DNA of 64,000 nt from Comamonas odontotermitis (GCF_014207855.1 NZ_JACHKZ010000005.1:62001-126000), one strand, 5' to 3'. Shown: positions 26,862 through 39,666, counted from the stretch's first letter. Program-made: numbers and translations. The notes: generated from the letters alone by a model not told the origin.

Positions 26862-27469
26862 CCGCCAAGCAGCACGGCTACCCATCGCAGGCGACCACCT
26901 GGGACGCAGGCTGGCTGCAAATAGCCACCCATTGCCCGTCGCCCAACTATGGGCCGCGGCCCGACAATACAGAAATCGATCTGTTAGTGCTGCATTCGAT
27001 CAGCCTGCCGCCAGGGATCTACGGTACCGGAGACGTACAACGCCTGTTCGTCAATCAGTTGGACTGGGACGCTCATCCCTACTTTCAAGGCATTCGCGGA
27101 TTGAAAGTGTCGTCGCACTTCTTTATCACCCGCTCCGGTGCCATCTGGCAGTTCGTCAGCTGCGATGATCGTGCGTGGCATGCGGGTGCTTCCAGCTGGC
27201 AGGGGCGCGAACGCTGCAACGACTACTCTATCGGAATCGAACTAGAAGGCCTGGAAGGCCTGCCTTTCGAGGCCGCGCAATACACCTCGCTCGCCCAGGT
27301 CTGTCAGTGCATCCGAAACCATTACCCGATCCGCCAGATGGCGGGACATGAGCACATTGCTCCCGGGCGCAAGCAGGATCCAGGCAGTGGCTTTGTTTGG
27401 CACCAACTGCAGCAGATGCTGAATTGGCCCCCTGCCATGTTCCCTCCCAGCACGATTCAGACGCCCTGA
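26858..27469 (+). CDS. ampD: 1,6-anhydro-N-acetylmuramyl-L-alanine amidase AmpD
   Basis: 203 residues starting with GTG at 26858, overlapping the pilR stop (GTGA). It is an Amidase_2 domain: LLVLHSISLPPG with a zinc His, RAWHAGASSWQGRERCNDYSIGIELEG, and MAGHEHIAPGRKQDPG with the second zinc His and the Lys/Asp of the active site. It has no signal peptide, so it is cytoplasmic, as expected for AmpD, which recycles anhydro-muropeptides and keeps beta-lactamase inducer low. Confidence 0.95.
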   Translation: MTAKQHGYPSQATTWDAGWLQIATHCPSPNYGPRPDNTEIDLLVLHSISLPPGIYGTGDVQRLFVNQLDWDAHPYFQGIRGLKVSSHFFITRSGAIWQFVSCDDRAWHAGASSWQGRERCNDYSIGIELEGLEGLPFEAAQYTSLAQVCQCIRNHYPIRQMAGHEHIAPGRKQDPGSGFVWHQLQQMLNWPPAMFPPSTIQTP

Positions 27470-27920
27470 TACCTCTCTTTGAGCAGATCTTAAAAAGACC
27501 AATGCACTGTTGAGAGAAGCAGAAGCGCCCCTTCTTACCGCATGTTCGTGCTGCGTGCGGCCCCCTTGCTACGGCTCGGCACCTCACGCCCATCGCAATC
27601 TACGCATTGCCGCACCATGGAAGCGCCTCTTGGTTCGCCCCCTGGCGCTCGCGCGCGCCCACGCGCCGTACCCATCCCAACAAGCATGACAAAACAGCCT
27701 GCCTGATGAGGATGTCAATCCTCGATCTCACAACATTTTTTTCAATTGCATGCAAGCCATGCGGGACTTACGCTGGCGCCCATTTTCCCTTGCAAGCGCG
27801 CGCCAGCATTGCCTTTTTTCGTGCAAAACATGCAACAGCGTGCGCTATCGCGAGTGATGCAATGCAGCGCAAGCAATCCACTCACAATTAGTAACATCCA
27901 TTTTCCACCTATTGCGAAGT
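27470..27920. other. Non-coding region upstream of the NrdR boxes
   Basis: About 450 bp between ampD and the nrd control region. No credible gene, tRNA or strong hairpin is seen; short frames here have no coding signature. Confidence 0.55.
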
Positions 27921-27936
27921 ACACTATAGGTAGTGT
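27921..27936. promoter_or_regulatory. NrdR box 1
   Basis: ACACTATAGGTAGTGT matches the palindromic NrdR consensus (ACACWATATATWGTGT type) in both half sites. It lies 31 bp, three helical turns, before box 2, the known spacing for cooperative NrdR binding upstream of ribonucleotide reductase genes. Confidence 0.9.
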
Positions 27937-27951
27937 CCAGCAGCATCCCAG

Positions 27952-27967
27952 ACACTATATGTAGTGT
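27952..27967. promoter_or_regulatory. NrdR box 2
   Basis: ACACTATATGTAGTGT, closer to consensus than box 1, 95 bp before the nrdA ATG. NrdR with bound (d)ATP would repress nrdAB here. The nrdR gene itself is not in the window. Confidence 0.92.
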
Positions 27968-28062
27968 TTTTCGTATTTCCTGCTCGTACCTCTGCGAGCT
28001 CTCTGCTGGCGTCTCTTTTTCCGATTTCTTTCCAGTTTTTCAAGAATCTCAGAGAGGACAAC

Positions 28063-30969
<2,907 letters not shown>

Positions 30970-31052
30970 ACCCTTTAGCCATCCACGCACGCGCCGCCCC
31001 CCAACAGTCCGCGGCCCGTGCGTCAGCCAGCAATGCAGATGGAGAGAACAAA

Positions 31053-32144
31053 ATGCTGAGTTTTGAAGAAGAATCACAAGCCACCGCAGCCATGCCCCAG
31101 GCAGGCAACGGTACTGCCAGTACCCACAAGCGTGTCAATGCCGCCGACAAGCGCATCATCAACGCCAAGACGGACGTGAACCAGCTCGTTCCGTTCAAAT
31201 ACAAATGGGCTTGGGAAAAGTACCTGGCCACCTGCGCCAACCATTGGATGCCGCAGGAAGTGAACATGACGCGCGACATCGCGCTGTGGAAGTCACCCGA
31301 CGGCCTGACCGAAGACGAGCGCCGCATCGTCAAGCGCAACCTCGGCTTCTTTGTTACCGCCGACTCGCTGGCGGCCAACAACATCGTGCTGGGCACCTAC
31401 CGCCACATCACCGCTCCCGAATGCCGCCAGTTCCTGCTGCGCCAGGCCTTCGAAGAAGCGATCCACACGCACGCCTACCAGTACATCGTCGAATCCCTGG
31501 GTCTGGATGAAGGCGAGATCTTCAACGCCTACAACGAAGTCAAATCAATCCGCGACAAGGACGAGTTCCTGATCCCGTTCATCGAAGCGATCATGGACCC
31601 GGACTTCCATACCGGCACGCCCGAGACCGACCAGACCCTGCTCAAGAGCCTGATCGTCTTCGCCTGCCTGATGGAGGGCCTCTTCTTCTACGTGGGCTTC
31701 ACGCAAATCCTGGCGCTGGGCCGTCAAAACAAGATGACCGGCGCGGCCGAGCAATACCAGTACATCCTGCGCGATGAATCGATGCACTGCAACTTCGGCA
31801 TCGACCTTATCAACCAGCTCAAGCTCGAGAACCCGCACCTGTGGACGCCCGCATTCAAGGACGAGATCAAAGCACTGTTTCTCAAGGCTGTCGATCTTGA
31901 ATATGCATACGCTGAAGACACCATGCCGCGCGGCGTGCTGGGCATGAACGCCTCGATGTTCAAAGGCTACTTGCGCTACATTGCCAACCGCCGAGCCACA
32001 CAGATCGGACTGGAAGCATTGTTCCCCAACGAAGAGAATCCGTTCCCATGGATGAGCGAGATGATCGATCTGAAAAAGGAAAGAAATTTCTTCGAAACAC
32101 GCGTCATCGAATACCAGTCTGGTGGTGCGTTGTCGTGGGATTGA
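31053..32144 (+). CDS. nrdB: Class Ia ribonucleoside-diphosphate reductase, beta subunit
   Basis: 363 residues. The diiron/tyrosyl radical site is visible: E135, H138 and Y142 in [13 protein letters not shown] (Y142 at the place of E. coli Tyr122), and a later ligand set [12 protein letters not shown]. It supplies the radical to NrdA. It lies 83 nt after nrdA in the same direction, under the same NrdR boxes. Confidence 0.96.
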   Translation: MLSFEEESQATAAMPQAGNGTASTHKRVNAADKRIINAKTDVNQLVPFKYKWAWEKYLATCANHWMPQEVNMTRDIALWKSPDGLTEDERRIVKRNLGFFVTADSLAANNIVLGTYRHITAPECRQFLLRQAFEEAIHTHAYQYIVESLGLDEGEIFNAYNEVKSIRDKDEFLIPFIEAIMDPDFHTGTPETDQTLLKSLIVFACLMEGLFFYVGFTQILALGRQNKMTGAAEQYQYILRDESMHCNFGIDLINQLKLENPHLWTPAFKDEIKALFLKAVDLEYAYAEDTMPRGVLGMNASMFKGYLRYIANRRATQIGLEALFPNEENPFPWMSEMIDLKKERNFFETRVIEYQSGGALSWD

Positions 32145-32337
32145 AGAGCGTTGAAAGTGCGAACCCAAGAAAAATGTGGTTTTCCTGATAGAAAACTGTG
32201 AAATTTGGCGTCTTTATTGAGGTTTGCACTATGACAGTTGCTAGCAGCTGATGCACAATTCAGTTTGCTATCAAAACTTCGTGTCGAATTCAATCAGGCA
32301 TGAAGTCTGCTTTCTAAATTGACCGAAGGAGAAGAGC
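32145..32337 (+). promoter_or_regulatory. Upstream region of the histone H1-like gene
   Basis: 193 bp, AT-rich, with a dispersed repeat motif (TTGCTAGCAGCTG near 32238 and TTTGCTATCAAAAC near 32266). AAGGAGAAG about 7 nt before the ATG at 32338 is a strong ribosome site. No clear terminator for nrdB. Confidence 0.5.
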
Positions 32338-33177
32338 ATGGCAACGTCCAAAGCAAGCAAGAAGTCTGCAGACACCAAGGCAACTGCTAAGAAGGCTGCA
32401 ACCACCAAGGCTGCTGCCCCCAAGGCTGCAGCTAAGCCCAAGGCCGTCAAGGCCGCCGCTGCCAAGCCAGCGGCCAAAAAGACTGCAACCAAGGCAGCCG
32501 CCAAACCTGCAGCCAAAGCAGCAAGCACCAAAAAAGCTGCTGCCAAGCCAGCAGCCAAGAAGGCAGCCGCAAAGCCTGTAGCCAAGAAGGCTGCAGCCCC
32601 TGCGAAGAAGGCTTCTGCAACCAAGGCCGCTGCCAAGCCAGCAGCCAAGAAGACAGCAACCAAGGCCGTAGCGAAGAAAGCTGCAGCTCCTGCCAAGAAG
32701 GCAGCGGCTCCTGCAAAGAAGGCCGCGCCAGTAGCCAAGAAAGCCGCAGCCAAGCCAGCAGCCAAGAAGACTGCCGCGAAAGCTGCAGTGAAGAAGGCCG
32801 CTCCTGCCAAGAAGGCTGCTGCCGCCAAGGCTCCTGCCAAGAAGGCAGCCGTCAAGGCTGTGGCGAAAAAGGCCGCCGTAAAGGCAGCCCCTGCCAAAAA
32901 GGCTGCTGCGCCAAAGCCTGCCGCCAAGGCAGCTGCAAAACCCGCCGCGAAGCCTGCTGCAAAGAAGGCCGCTCCTGCCAAGAAAGCAGTCGCCGCGAAG
33001 CCTGCCGCAAAAGCTCCAGCCAAGCCCGCTGCTGCCAAGAAGGCCGCTCCTGCCAAGAAGGCTGCTGCAAAACCTGCCCCTGCTGCAGCGCCTGCCGCCG
33101 CATCCGCAGAGCCAGTGAAGACCGTGCTGAGCACCAACGCAGCCTGGCCTTTCCCAACCAGCAACCGCCCTCAATAA
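32338..33177 (+). CDS. Histone H1-like Ala/Lys-rich nucleoid protein
   Basis: 279 residues, almost only Ala, Lys and Pro, with repeats such as AAKKAA, AAKPAAKK and APAKKAA from residue 10 to about 250, then a short unique tail (PVKTVLSTNAAWPFPTSN). This is the composition of the bacterial H1-like proteins (HctB/BpH1 and AlgP type), which bind DNA through the Lys-rich tail. The number of repeats is prone to change by slippage. A strong terminator follows. Confidence 0.9.
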   Translation: MATSKASKKSADTKATAKKAATTKAAAPKAAAKPKAVKAAAAKPAAKKTATKAAAKPAAKAASTKKAAAKPAAKKAAAKPVAKKAAAPAKKASATKAAAKPAAKKTATKAVAKKAAAPAKKAAAPAKKAAPVAKKAAAKPAAKKTAAKAAVKKAAPAKKAAAAKAPAKKAAVKAVAKKAAVKAAPAKKAAAPKPAAKAAAKPAAKPAAKKAAPAKKAVAAKPAAKAPAKPAAAKKAAPAKKAAAKPAPAAAPAAASAEPVKTVLSTNAAWPFPTSNRPQ

Positions 33178-33194
33178 GAGCCTGCGGCCTATCA

Positions 33195-33229
33195 AAAACA
33201 AAACCGGCTTCAAGCCGGTTTTGTTTTTT
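33195..33229 (+). terminator. Intrinsic terminator of the histone H1-like gene
   Basis: AAACAAAACCGGCTT and its complement AAGCCGGTTTTGTTT form a near-perfect hairpin ending in TTTTGTTTTTTC, about 20 nt after the stop. Confidence 0.93.
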
Positions 33230-33389
33230 CAGGTATCGACCCGGGTGCCAGAGTCACTTGCCTGCAGCCATCGCCATCAGCATGGTGCAATGTGAAGCTG
33301 CCTCAGTAATACAAGGCCTGCGCCCCGGCTAAGCACTTCTGGCGCTGGGCTTTGCAACACAGCGCCCCCAATGTGGATGAGCCTCTTTT

Positions 33390-33425
33390 GAACGTATTTA
33401 CGATCTCTACGCAGCCGTTTTGAAG
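33390..33425 (+). repeat. Dispersed repeat, half copy
   Basis: GAACGTATTTACGATCTC then TACGCAGCC matches the left half of the palindromic element at 42275-42330 (GAACATGTTTTGCGATCTC ... CTACGCAGCC). Confidence 0.6.
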
Positions 33426-33506
33426 TTCAATCGGGATGGATTCACTCCATCCCTTTGGGGCAACGGGTTTGTGGAGGCTCGGCCAAGGACATCCGCGCTG
33501 AATGTA

Positions 33507-34409
33507 TTACACCTCTGCCGGATTGAAATCCAACGTGTAATTTTGCGGACCGCGCGATGCAATCTTGAGCGCTCCCATCCGATTGCCGAGGGCAACGCAA
33601 GCCTGCAGCGAGCGCCCGTTTTCCAGACCCCACAGCAAGCCGCCTCGCCAGGCATCACCACATCCAGTAGGATCGACCACCGCTTTGGCCTGGACGCCAG
33701 GCACATGGGTCTGCACGCCGTTCTCCCAGAGCGCACAACCCTCGGCAGCCAAGGTCACCATGAGGCCCTTCACCTGTTTCGAGATTTCTTCAAACGACAA
33801 GCCCGTCCGGTCGCTCAGCATCTTGCCCTCGTAATCATTCACCGTCACCCAAGTCGCCAGGTTGATGAAATGGCGCAGCTCTTCGCCATTGAACATGGGC
33901 AGGCCCTGGCCGGGATCGAATACAAAAGGAATGCCTGCGGCATGCAATTGCTCAGCATGCTGCAGCATGGCATCGCGCCCATCAGGTGCCACGATGCCAA
34001 TTGCAGCACCGCAGTCCTTGGTAATCTGGTTCTGATGTGCCTGCATCATCGCGCCCGGATGAAAAGCGGTGATCTGGTTATTGTCCAGATCAGTGGTGAT
34101 CATGCATTGGGCCGTATAGGTGTCGTCCAGCTTCTTTACAAAGCGGGTATCGATACCCAGGTGCTGCATATGCGCCAGATAGCCGTCACCGTCATCGCCC
34201 AGCATGGCCATGGGCAAGGGCTTTCCGCCCAACAGTTGCAGCGCGTAGGCGATATTGCCAGCACAGCCTCCAAAATCGCGCCGCAATGTCGGCACCAGGA
34301 ACGACACATTCAGGATATGGATCTGCTCGGGCATGATCTGGTCGGCAAAGCGGCCATCGAAAGTCATGATGTTGTCGAACGCAAGTGAACCGCAAATCAG
34401 CGAAGCCAT
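33507..34409 (-). CDS. PfkB-family carbohydrate/nucleoside kinase
   Basis: 300 residues from the ATG at 34409 (MASLICGSLAFDNI); the frame is open 8 codons further. N-terminal signature DFGGCAGNIAYALQLLGG, and C-terminal PfkB signature VVDPTGCGDAWRGGLLWGL with the catalytic Asp in GCGDAW (usually GAGD). Adenosine-kinase-like members have this architecture; the substrate cannot be assigned. It is probably co-transcribed with the DUF3426 gene upstream on the same strand. Confidence 0.88.
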   Translation of the reverse strand: MASLICGSLAFDNIMTFDGRFADQIMPEQIHILNVSFLVPTLRRDFGGCAGNIAYALQLLGGKPLPMAMLGDDGDGYLAHMQHLGIDTRFVKKLDDTYTAQCMITTDLDNNQITAFHPGAMMQAHQNQITKDCGAAIGIVAPDGRDAMLQHAEQLHAAGIPFVFDPGQGLPMFNGEELRHFINLATWVTVNDYEGKMLSDRTGLSFEEISKQVKGLMVTLAAEGCALWENGVQTHVPGVQAKAVVDPTGCGDAWRGGLLWGLENGRSLQACVALGNRMGALKIASRGPQNYTLDFNPAEV

Positions 34410-34471
34410 GGAAATCCAATCTTTTTCAATCAAACAAATAGATGCGCGGGCAGTACGTGCCTACGGCGTAT

Positions 34472-36037
34472 TCAGGGATAGAAGGCCTGCACGCGGTAAC
34501 CCACCACTTCCTGGCCACGGTCTGCCACCGTAAGTGCAATCACCCCCGTCCATTCCCCATGGGCAGGCAACTGTGCCGGAGCCTGCAGATCACTCGCACC
34601 AAGCACGCGGCGCAGCACCAACTTTTCCGCAGCATCATTCAGGCTCAGCTCCAGCGCAGGCATGGCAACGGCATAGTCTGCGGCGTTGCGCAGCACCACG
34701 GTCAGCTTGAACTGGCCAGGCCCCATAGGGTTGAAAGTGGTGCTGTCAATGGAGATGCTTTGCAACTGGCGCGGCAATGCGATCTGGCACCTCGCAACCT
34801 GACAGATTTTTTCCAGCGCAGGACGCCACTGCGGGTGCAGCACAGCCAATCGGTCACGCTGCACTACTGCGATCTGGATCAGCAGCGCCGCCAAAAGCAG
34901 TGCGGCACACAAGCCAGATATGACCAGCACCTTGGGTTGGTTCCAGAAAGCTTTTCGTTTGGCATCACGGACAAAGCCCGGCTCCTGCTGCGGAGCCAGT
35001 CCAGGTTCTGCTGGTACAGCAGACGCATCAATTTCGGCCACAAAATTGGGCGCCGCAGCCAAAGAAGACTCCACCTTCGCAGATTTTCCCGGGCGGTCTG
35101 CCACCTCTGGGGCCATGGGCGGCGGCGCTTCACCACCGCGCTCAACACCAGACGGAAGATCGGGCCTCTTCGCTTTGCTTTCAGGAGCAGTTGGCGCTTT
35201 ATCTTCAATATGCGATGCCGAACCCTCTTGCGATAGGGCTGTTGGGGCTGGCACGTCCATCCTGGGCGCAGGGGCCGGGCGGGCGATGGCCTTGCCAGGG
35301 TCGATGCCCGCTTCTTCCAAAGCGAGCACCTTGGTTTCGGTCCGCGACTTCTGTTCGGCAATGGCCTCCATCAGCCGACTTTCCCGCGCCTGCAGCTCGG
35401 CCAGGTCGTCCTGCGCAGAAAAGCCCACAGCACCTTGACGCAGGGCATCGGGGCGGTGACCGGCAGGATTCCACTCACTCTCCAGCGCCGGTGCGAGCTC
35501 AACGACGGAGGATGCAATCACGGCCGCCTTGGCGGCACCTGCAGACGATGCGGCCATGGCTTTGGCAGCCTCCGCAGAACCGCCGTCTTCATATGCGGAC
35601 ATCCACGAGGAATCGACATAACCCGATTCGCCAAAATTACCGCGGCGCGGAAACACCAATACGGAAAGCTCAGGCGCGTTGGCATGCGGATCGATCGCCA
35701 TCGAGTTGCCCGTTACCAGCACGGCCGCATCCTGGGCAGCTATGGAATCCGCAGGCTGGGATGGTACAGGTGAGTGCGCTTGTGAAACAGCCGATGCAGA
35801 TAGCGCCTGAGCATCGGAATTGAACGCATCTGCCACAGGCTGTGCAACAGCGCCCGAAGCACCCGTTGCCTCAGCAGGCGAGGCAGTCGCCGCACCCTGC
35901 CGCTGCACCAGATGGGTAAGCGCATCGAACACCGATTTGCATTTGCCACAGCGCACCCATCCGTCAGAGATGCGCAATTGGTCATCCACGACCTTGAATC
36001 GTGTCTGGCATTGGGGGCAACGCGTAATCTGGCTCAT
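34472..36037 (-). CDS. MJ0042-type zinc-ribbon and DUF3426 membrane protein
   Basis: 521 residues from the ATG at 36037. Residues 1-38 are a zinc ribbon (CPQCQTRF ... RCGKCKSVFDAL). A long low-complexity Ala/Pro/Glu-rich region follows to about residue 370, one transmembrane segment (VLVISGLCAALLLAALLIQI), and a C-terminal DUF3426 domain (FNPMGPGQFKLTVVLRNAADY). The function is unknown; this gene is regularly found next to prmA in betaproteobacteria. Confidence 0.85.
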   Translation of the reverse strand: MSQITRCPQCQTRFKVVDDQLRISDGWVRCGKCKSVFDALTHLVQRQGAATASPAEATGASGAVAQPVADAFNSDAQALSASAVSQAHSPVPSQPADSIAAQDAAVLVTGNSMAIDPHANAPELSVLVFPRRGNFGESGYVDSSWMSAYEDGGSAEAAKAMAASSAGAAKAAVIASSVVELAPALESEWNPAGHRPDALRQGAVGFSAQDDLAELQARESRLMEAIAEQKSRTETKVLALEEAGIDPGKAIARPAPAPRMDVPAPTALSQEGSASHIEDKAPTAPESKAKRPDLPSGVERGGEAPPPMAPEVADRPGKSAKVESSLAAAPNFVAEIDASAVPAEPGLAPQQEPGFVRDAKRKAFWNQPKVLVISGLCAALLLAALLIQIAVVQRDRLAVLHPQWRPALEKICQVARCQIALPRQLQSISIDSTTFNPMGPGQFKLTVVLRNAADYAVAMPALELSLNDAAEKLVLRRVLGASDLQAPAQLPAHGEWTGVIALTVADRGQEVVGYRVQAFYP

Positions 36038-36062
36038 CGCTGTCGATTGTAGAAGCAGAAGC

Positions 36063-36998
36063 TCAGGCGTTTGCCGCCGGTGTTGCACGTTCGCTATGCA
36101 GAGGCACCTTGCGGTGCGCTGTCATCAGCACCCATCCGTCTTCAGTGTCTGCCACCTCCAGTTGCAGATAAGGTGCGTAGGCGTCCTTCAATTCGTCCGT
36201 CTGGCGCTCCAGGATGCCAGCCAGCACCAGATCACCGCCTTCTGCCACATGGCCACACAGCAATGGCGCCAGCACCTTGAGGGGTGTGGCCAGGATGTTG
36301 GCGAGCACCGTGCGGTATTCTCCCTGCGCGGCATCGGGCAGGCCCGCACGCAGTTTGACGTTGTTCGCCTGGGCGTTGTATTCGGTCGACTCCACGGCGG
36401 CGGTATCGATGTCCACAGCGTCGATATCGGTTGCCCCGAACTTGGCAGCGCCAATGGCCAGGATGCCGGAGCCGCAACCGTAATCCAACACACGGCCAAA
36501 ATCGTGGCCCGCATCGCCACGGCTGGCAATCCAGCGCAGGCACATGCGGGTGGTGGGGTGGGTGCCTGTTCCAAAAGCCAGGCCCGGATCGAGGCGGATG
36601 CTGCGCGTGGCCGCAGCGGGCAGTTCATGCCAGGTCGGCACAATCCAGAACTGGGGGGTGATATCGACCGGCGCAAATTGCGACTGGGTCAGCCGCACCC
36701 AGTCCTGCTGCGCGACTTCGCGGATACCCAGCACAGAGCAACCGTCAAAGAAATCCTGCAGCTGCAGCAGCTTTTGCGCTTCGTCTGCAGCCGCGCGTTC
36801 CTGGAACAGCGCCACGATGCGGCTGCGCTGCCAGCCCTCTTTGGGCGGCGGCATACCGGGCTCACCAAACAATGCCTGCTCGGCATCGGTCTGCGCATCG
36901 GCATCTTCCACCGATACGCTGAGTGCGTCGAGCGCGTCCAGCGCATCGCTCACGCTCTCCACCCGGTCTTCCGGGCACATCAGGCACAGTTCGTACAT
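36063..36998 (-). CDS. prmA: Ribosomal protein L11 methyltransferase
   Basis: 311 residues from the ATG at 36998 (MYELCLMCPEDRVE), the family's usual start. SAM-binding motif VLDYGCGSGILAIGAAKFG with a following acidic DIDAVDID, and the catalytic NILATPL (NPPY-like). FGTGTHPTTRMCL is the PrmA signature. It trimethylates L11. The stop is 25 nt before the DUF3426 gene. Confidence 0.96.
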   Translation of the reverse strand: MYELCLMCPEDRVESVSDALDALDALSVSVEDADAQTDAEQALFGEPGMPPPKEGWQRSRIVALFQERAAADEAQKLLQLQDFFDGCSVLGIREVAQQDWVRLTQSQFAPVDITPQFWIVPTWHELPAAATRSIRLDPGLAFGTGTHPTTRMCLRWIASRGDAGHDFGRVLDYGCGSGILAIGAAKFGATDIDAVDIDTAAVESTEYNAQANNVKLRAGLPDAAQGEYRTVLANILATPLKVLAPLLCGHVAEGGDLVLAGILERQTDELKDAYAPYLQLEVADTEDGWVLMTAHRKVPLHSERATPAANA

Positions 36999-37016
36999 GG
37001 CAAGATTCCTTAAAGC

Positions 37017-37047
37017 AAAAAGCTGGCATTCCCTAGGAAATGCCAGC
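37017..37047 (-). terminator. Intrinsic terminator after accC
   Basis: Stem GCTGGCATT/AATGCCAGC with an 8-nt loop and a minus-strand TTTTT tract. It separates accBC from prmA. Confidence 0.9.
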
Positions 37048-37151
37048 ATGCATGACTATCGATTTCAGAGCTGCTTGCGCACACCTTATCAAGCATTCAA
37101 GTTGTTTTCAACTGTCAGTGCTTCAAGAGTGCACGCCAACAGCTACGCTTT

Positions 37152-38507
37152 TTAGCGCTTACGCGCCGCAAGCCACTCTTCCAGGTAATGGATATTGGTA
37201 CCACCGGCGTTGAACTTGGCGTCCACCATCAGCTCCGAATGCAGTGGAATATTGGTGGAGATGCCCTCCACCGCCGTCTCCAGCAGTGCGGTGCGCATGC
37301 GGGCAATGGCTTGTTCGCGGGTATCGCCATAGACGATCAGCTTGCCGATCATCGAGTCGTAATTTGGCGGAACAAAGTAGTTGGCATACACATGCGAATC
37401 CACGCGCACACCCGGGCCACCGGGCATGTGCCAGGTGGTGACACGGCCGGGCGAAGGGATGAACTTGTAGGGGTCTTCCGCGTTGATGCGGCATTCGATC
37501 GCATGACCACGCAGCTGGCTGTTGATCTGGCGCTGCGTGAATGGCAGCTTCTCGCCAGCCGCCACCATGATCTGCGTCTTCACGATATCCACGCCCGTGA
37601 TCCACTCGGTGACCGGGTGTTCCACCTGTACGCGGGTGTTCATCTCGATGAAGTAGAACTCGCCGTTCTCGTACAGGAACTCGAAGGTACCCGCACCGCG
37701 GTAGCCGATCTTTTTGCAAGCGGCAACGCAGCGCTCGCCGATCTTCTCGATCAGGCGGCGTGGAATACCCGGCGCAGGCGCTTCTTCGATCACCTTCTGG
37801 TGGCGGCGCTGCATGGAGCAGTCGCGCTCGCCCAGATACACGGCATTCTTGAACTTGTCAGCCAGGATCTGGATTTCGATGTGGCGCGGGTTCTGCAGGT
37901 ACTTTTCCATGTACACGGCAGGATTGCCAAAGGCTGCACCGGCTTCGGCCTTGGTCATCTGCACGGCATTGACCAGCGCTGCCTCCGTGTGAACCACACG
38001 CATGCCACGGCCACCGCCGCCGCCTGCCGCCTTGATGATGACTGGATAGCCAATCGCCTTGGCAATGCGGCGGATCAACGCAGGGTCATCCGGCAGCTCG
38101 CCGTCCGATCCTGGCACGCAAGGCACACCGGCCTTGATCATGGCTTGCTTGGCCGACACCTTGTCGCCCATGATGCGGATCGACTCAGGCGTGGGGCCGA
38201 TGAACTGGAAGCCGCTTTTTTCCACGCGCTCGGCAAAGTCGGCATTCTCGGAAAGAAAGCCATAGCCGGGATGGATCGCTTCAGCATCCGTCACTTCCGC
38301 CGCAGAGATGATGGCGGGCATGTTCAGATAGCTTTGAGGCGACGGCGCAGGGCCGATACAGACAGCCTCATCAGCCAGCTTCACGTATTTGGCATCACGG
38401 TCCGCTTCGGAGTAGACCATCACCGCCTTGATGCCCAGCTCGCGGCATGCACGCTGCACACGCAACGCAATCTCTCCGCGGTTGGCAACCAGGATCTTTT
38501 TAAACAT
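37152..38507 (-). CDS. accC: Biotin carboxylase subunit of acetyl-CoA carboxylase
   Basis: 451 residues. ATP-grasp features: [14 protein letters not shown] glycine loop near 159-172, the [16 protein letters not shown] region, and the catalytic [18 protein letters not shown] with Glu, Asn and Arg ligands. It carboxylates biotin on AccB. It lies 8 nt after accB. Confidence 0.97.
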   Translation of the reverse strand: MFKKILVANRGEIALRVQRACRELGIKAVMVYSEADRDAKYVKLADEAVCIGPAPSPQSYLNMPAIISAAEVTDAEAIHPGYGFLSENADFAERVEKSGFQFIGPTPESIRIMGDKVSAKQAMIKAGVPCVPGSDGELPDDPALIRRIAKAIGYPVIIKAAGGGGGRGMRVVHTEAALVNAVQMTKAEAGAAFGNPAVYMEKYLQNPRHIEIQILADKFKNAVYLGERDCSMQRRHQKVIEEAPAPGIPRRLIEKIGERCVAACKKIGYRGAGTFEFLYENGEFYFIEMNTRVQVEHPVTEWITGVDIVKTQIMVAAGEKLPFTQRQINSQLRGHAIECRINAEDPYKFIPSPGRVTTWHMPGGPGVRVDSHVYANYFVPPNYDSMIGKLIVYGDTREQAIARMRTALLETAVEGISTNIPLHSELMVDAKFNAGGTNIHYLEEWLAARKR

Positions 38508-38515
38508 GCGGGGCC

Positions 38516-38974
38516 TTATCCAATAATGAACAGGGGCTGACCAAACTCTACGGCCTGGCCGTTTTCACCCAGAATCTGCGTGACCGTGCCGGACTTGTCG
38601 GCCTCGATCTCATTGAGGATCTTCATGGCCTCGATGATGCACAGCGTATCGCCTTCCTTGACCTGGCTGCCGATCTCAACAAACGCCTTGGCGCCAGGGG
38701 CAGACGAGCGGTAGAACGTGCCAACCATCGGTGACTTGACCGTGTGGCCCTGTGCGACGGCAGGTGCCGCAGCCGCTTCAGCTGCGGGAGCTGCAGGCAC
38801 GGCAGCGGCTGGCGCAGCGACAGCAGGCATCACAGGGGCAGCCATCACTTGCTGCACCACGGCACCACCACCCTTCACAATGCGGACCTTGCCTTCTGCT
38901 TCGGTGATTTCCAACTCCGACACATTCGACTCAGACACGAGATCGATCAGGGTTTTCAGTTTGCGTAAATCCAT
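38516..38974 (-). CDS. accB: Biotin carboxyl carrier protein of acetyl-CoA carboxylase
   Basis: 152 residues. N-terminal helix [25 protein letters not shown], an Ala/Pro-rich linker (about 55-75) and the biotinyl domain with the target Lys in [17 protein letters not shown] and the thumb region [16 protein letters not shown]. It carries carboxybiotin between AccC and AccAD. Confidence 0.97.
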   Translation of the reverse strand: MDLRKLKTLIDLVSESNVSELEITEAEGKVRIVKGGGAVVQQVMAAPVMPAVAAPAAAVPAAPAAEAAAAPAVAQGHTVKSPMVGTFYRSSAPGAKAFVEIGSQVKEGDTLCIIEAMKILNEIEADKSGTVTQILGENGQAVEFGQPLFIIG

Positions 38975-39093
38975 GGGAGCTCCAACGGCTAAAAATTCAA
39001 ACAGGGCGCAAATTTACTCGAAATTCGCCCTATTCATTTCAAAATCTCTGATTTTCGAACTGTGATTGCACTGTGGCACACAGCAGGCATCAC

Positions 39094-39657
39094 TTACAGA
39101 CTTACCCAATTTTGTAAGTCAGATGCCAGAAGTTGCCCCATTTTACGATGTTGAACGCGACCGTGCTTGTCATATATCACTGAAAACGGCAGCCCCCCTG
39201 CAGAATTGCCCAGATCACGGCTGAGAGCGGTACCCTGCATCCCTGCAATGGCAATAGGGAAAGAAAGCGGCATACGCTGCAGAAAACGGGCAACGGCCTC
39301 TTCCTTGTCAACTGCCAAGCCCAGCACCGTCCAGCCCTGGGCGCGCTGCGCCTGGTAAAACTGGTTCAGCATGGGCAGCTCTTCCACACAGGGCGGACAC
39401 CAAGTCGCCCAAAAATTCAGCAGAAGCGGTTTTCCCTTGAATGCCGCCATCTCGATGGCGGGCTGCCCTGGCATGCCAGGAAAAGTCTGGGTCCAGATGG
39501 CCTCGTTCGTCCCGGGGGCTGCATCGCCCACGCGATGGCGCCACCATGCCCAACCTGCGCCAGCGGCCACGGCACCGACTGCCACCGCACCTGTCAGCCA
39601 GCGGCGTCGCGCCAGGGATGGCGAAATCGAAGGAGGGGAATCTGTCTCTGTACGCAT
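39094..39657 (-). CDS. TlpA-like membrane-anchored thioredoxin
   Basis: 187 residues. A signal-anchor near 22-40 follows an Arg-rich start (SLARRRWLTGAVAVGAVAAG, faintly Tat-like). The thioredoxin domain has the redox pair in FWATWCPPCVEELPML and the cis-Pro region GGLPFSVIYDKHG. It is predicted to reduce disulfides in the periplasm, for example for cytochrome c maturation. The start is 9 nt after the stop of the upstream hypothetical gene (39667), so the two are likely co-transcribed. Confidence 0.9.
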   Translation of the reverse strand: MRTETDSPPSISPSLARRRWLTGAVAVGAVAAGAGWAWWRHRVGDAAPGTNEAIWTQTFPGMPGQPAIEMAAFKGKPLLLNFWATWCPPCVEELPMLNQFYQAQRAQGWTVLGLAVDKEEAVARFLQRMPLSFPIAIAGMQGTALSRDLGNSAGGLPFSVIYDKHGRVQHRKMGQLLASDLQNWVSL

Positions 39658-39666
39658 GGCACTCTT

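Larger units (their letters stand above)
33178..33506. other. Intergenic region after the histone-like gene
   Basis: 329 bp between convergent genes. It holds the terminator at 33195-33229 and one copy of a dispersed palindromic repeat (33390-33425); no gene is seen. Confidence 0.6.

Noticed and set aside
32338-33177. Possible CRISPR-like or tandem DNA repeat array
   Set aside because: The repetition is that of Ala/Lys codons with variable synonymous bases and no constant spacer length.
32271-33213. Two long minus-strand frames rich in Ala/Gly/Leu and Ser/Gly/Cys
   Set aside because: They are complements of the Ala/Lys repeats of the histone H1-like gene, which has a strong ribosome site and terminator in the plus direction.
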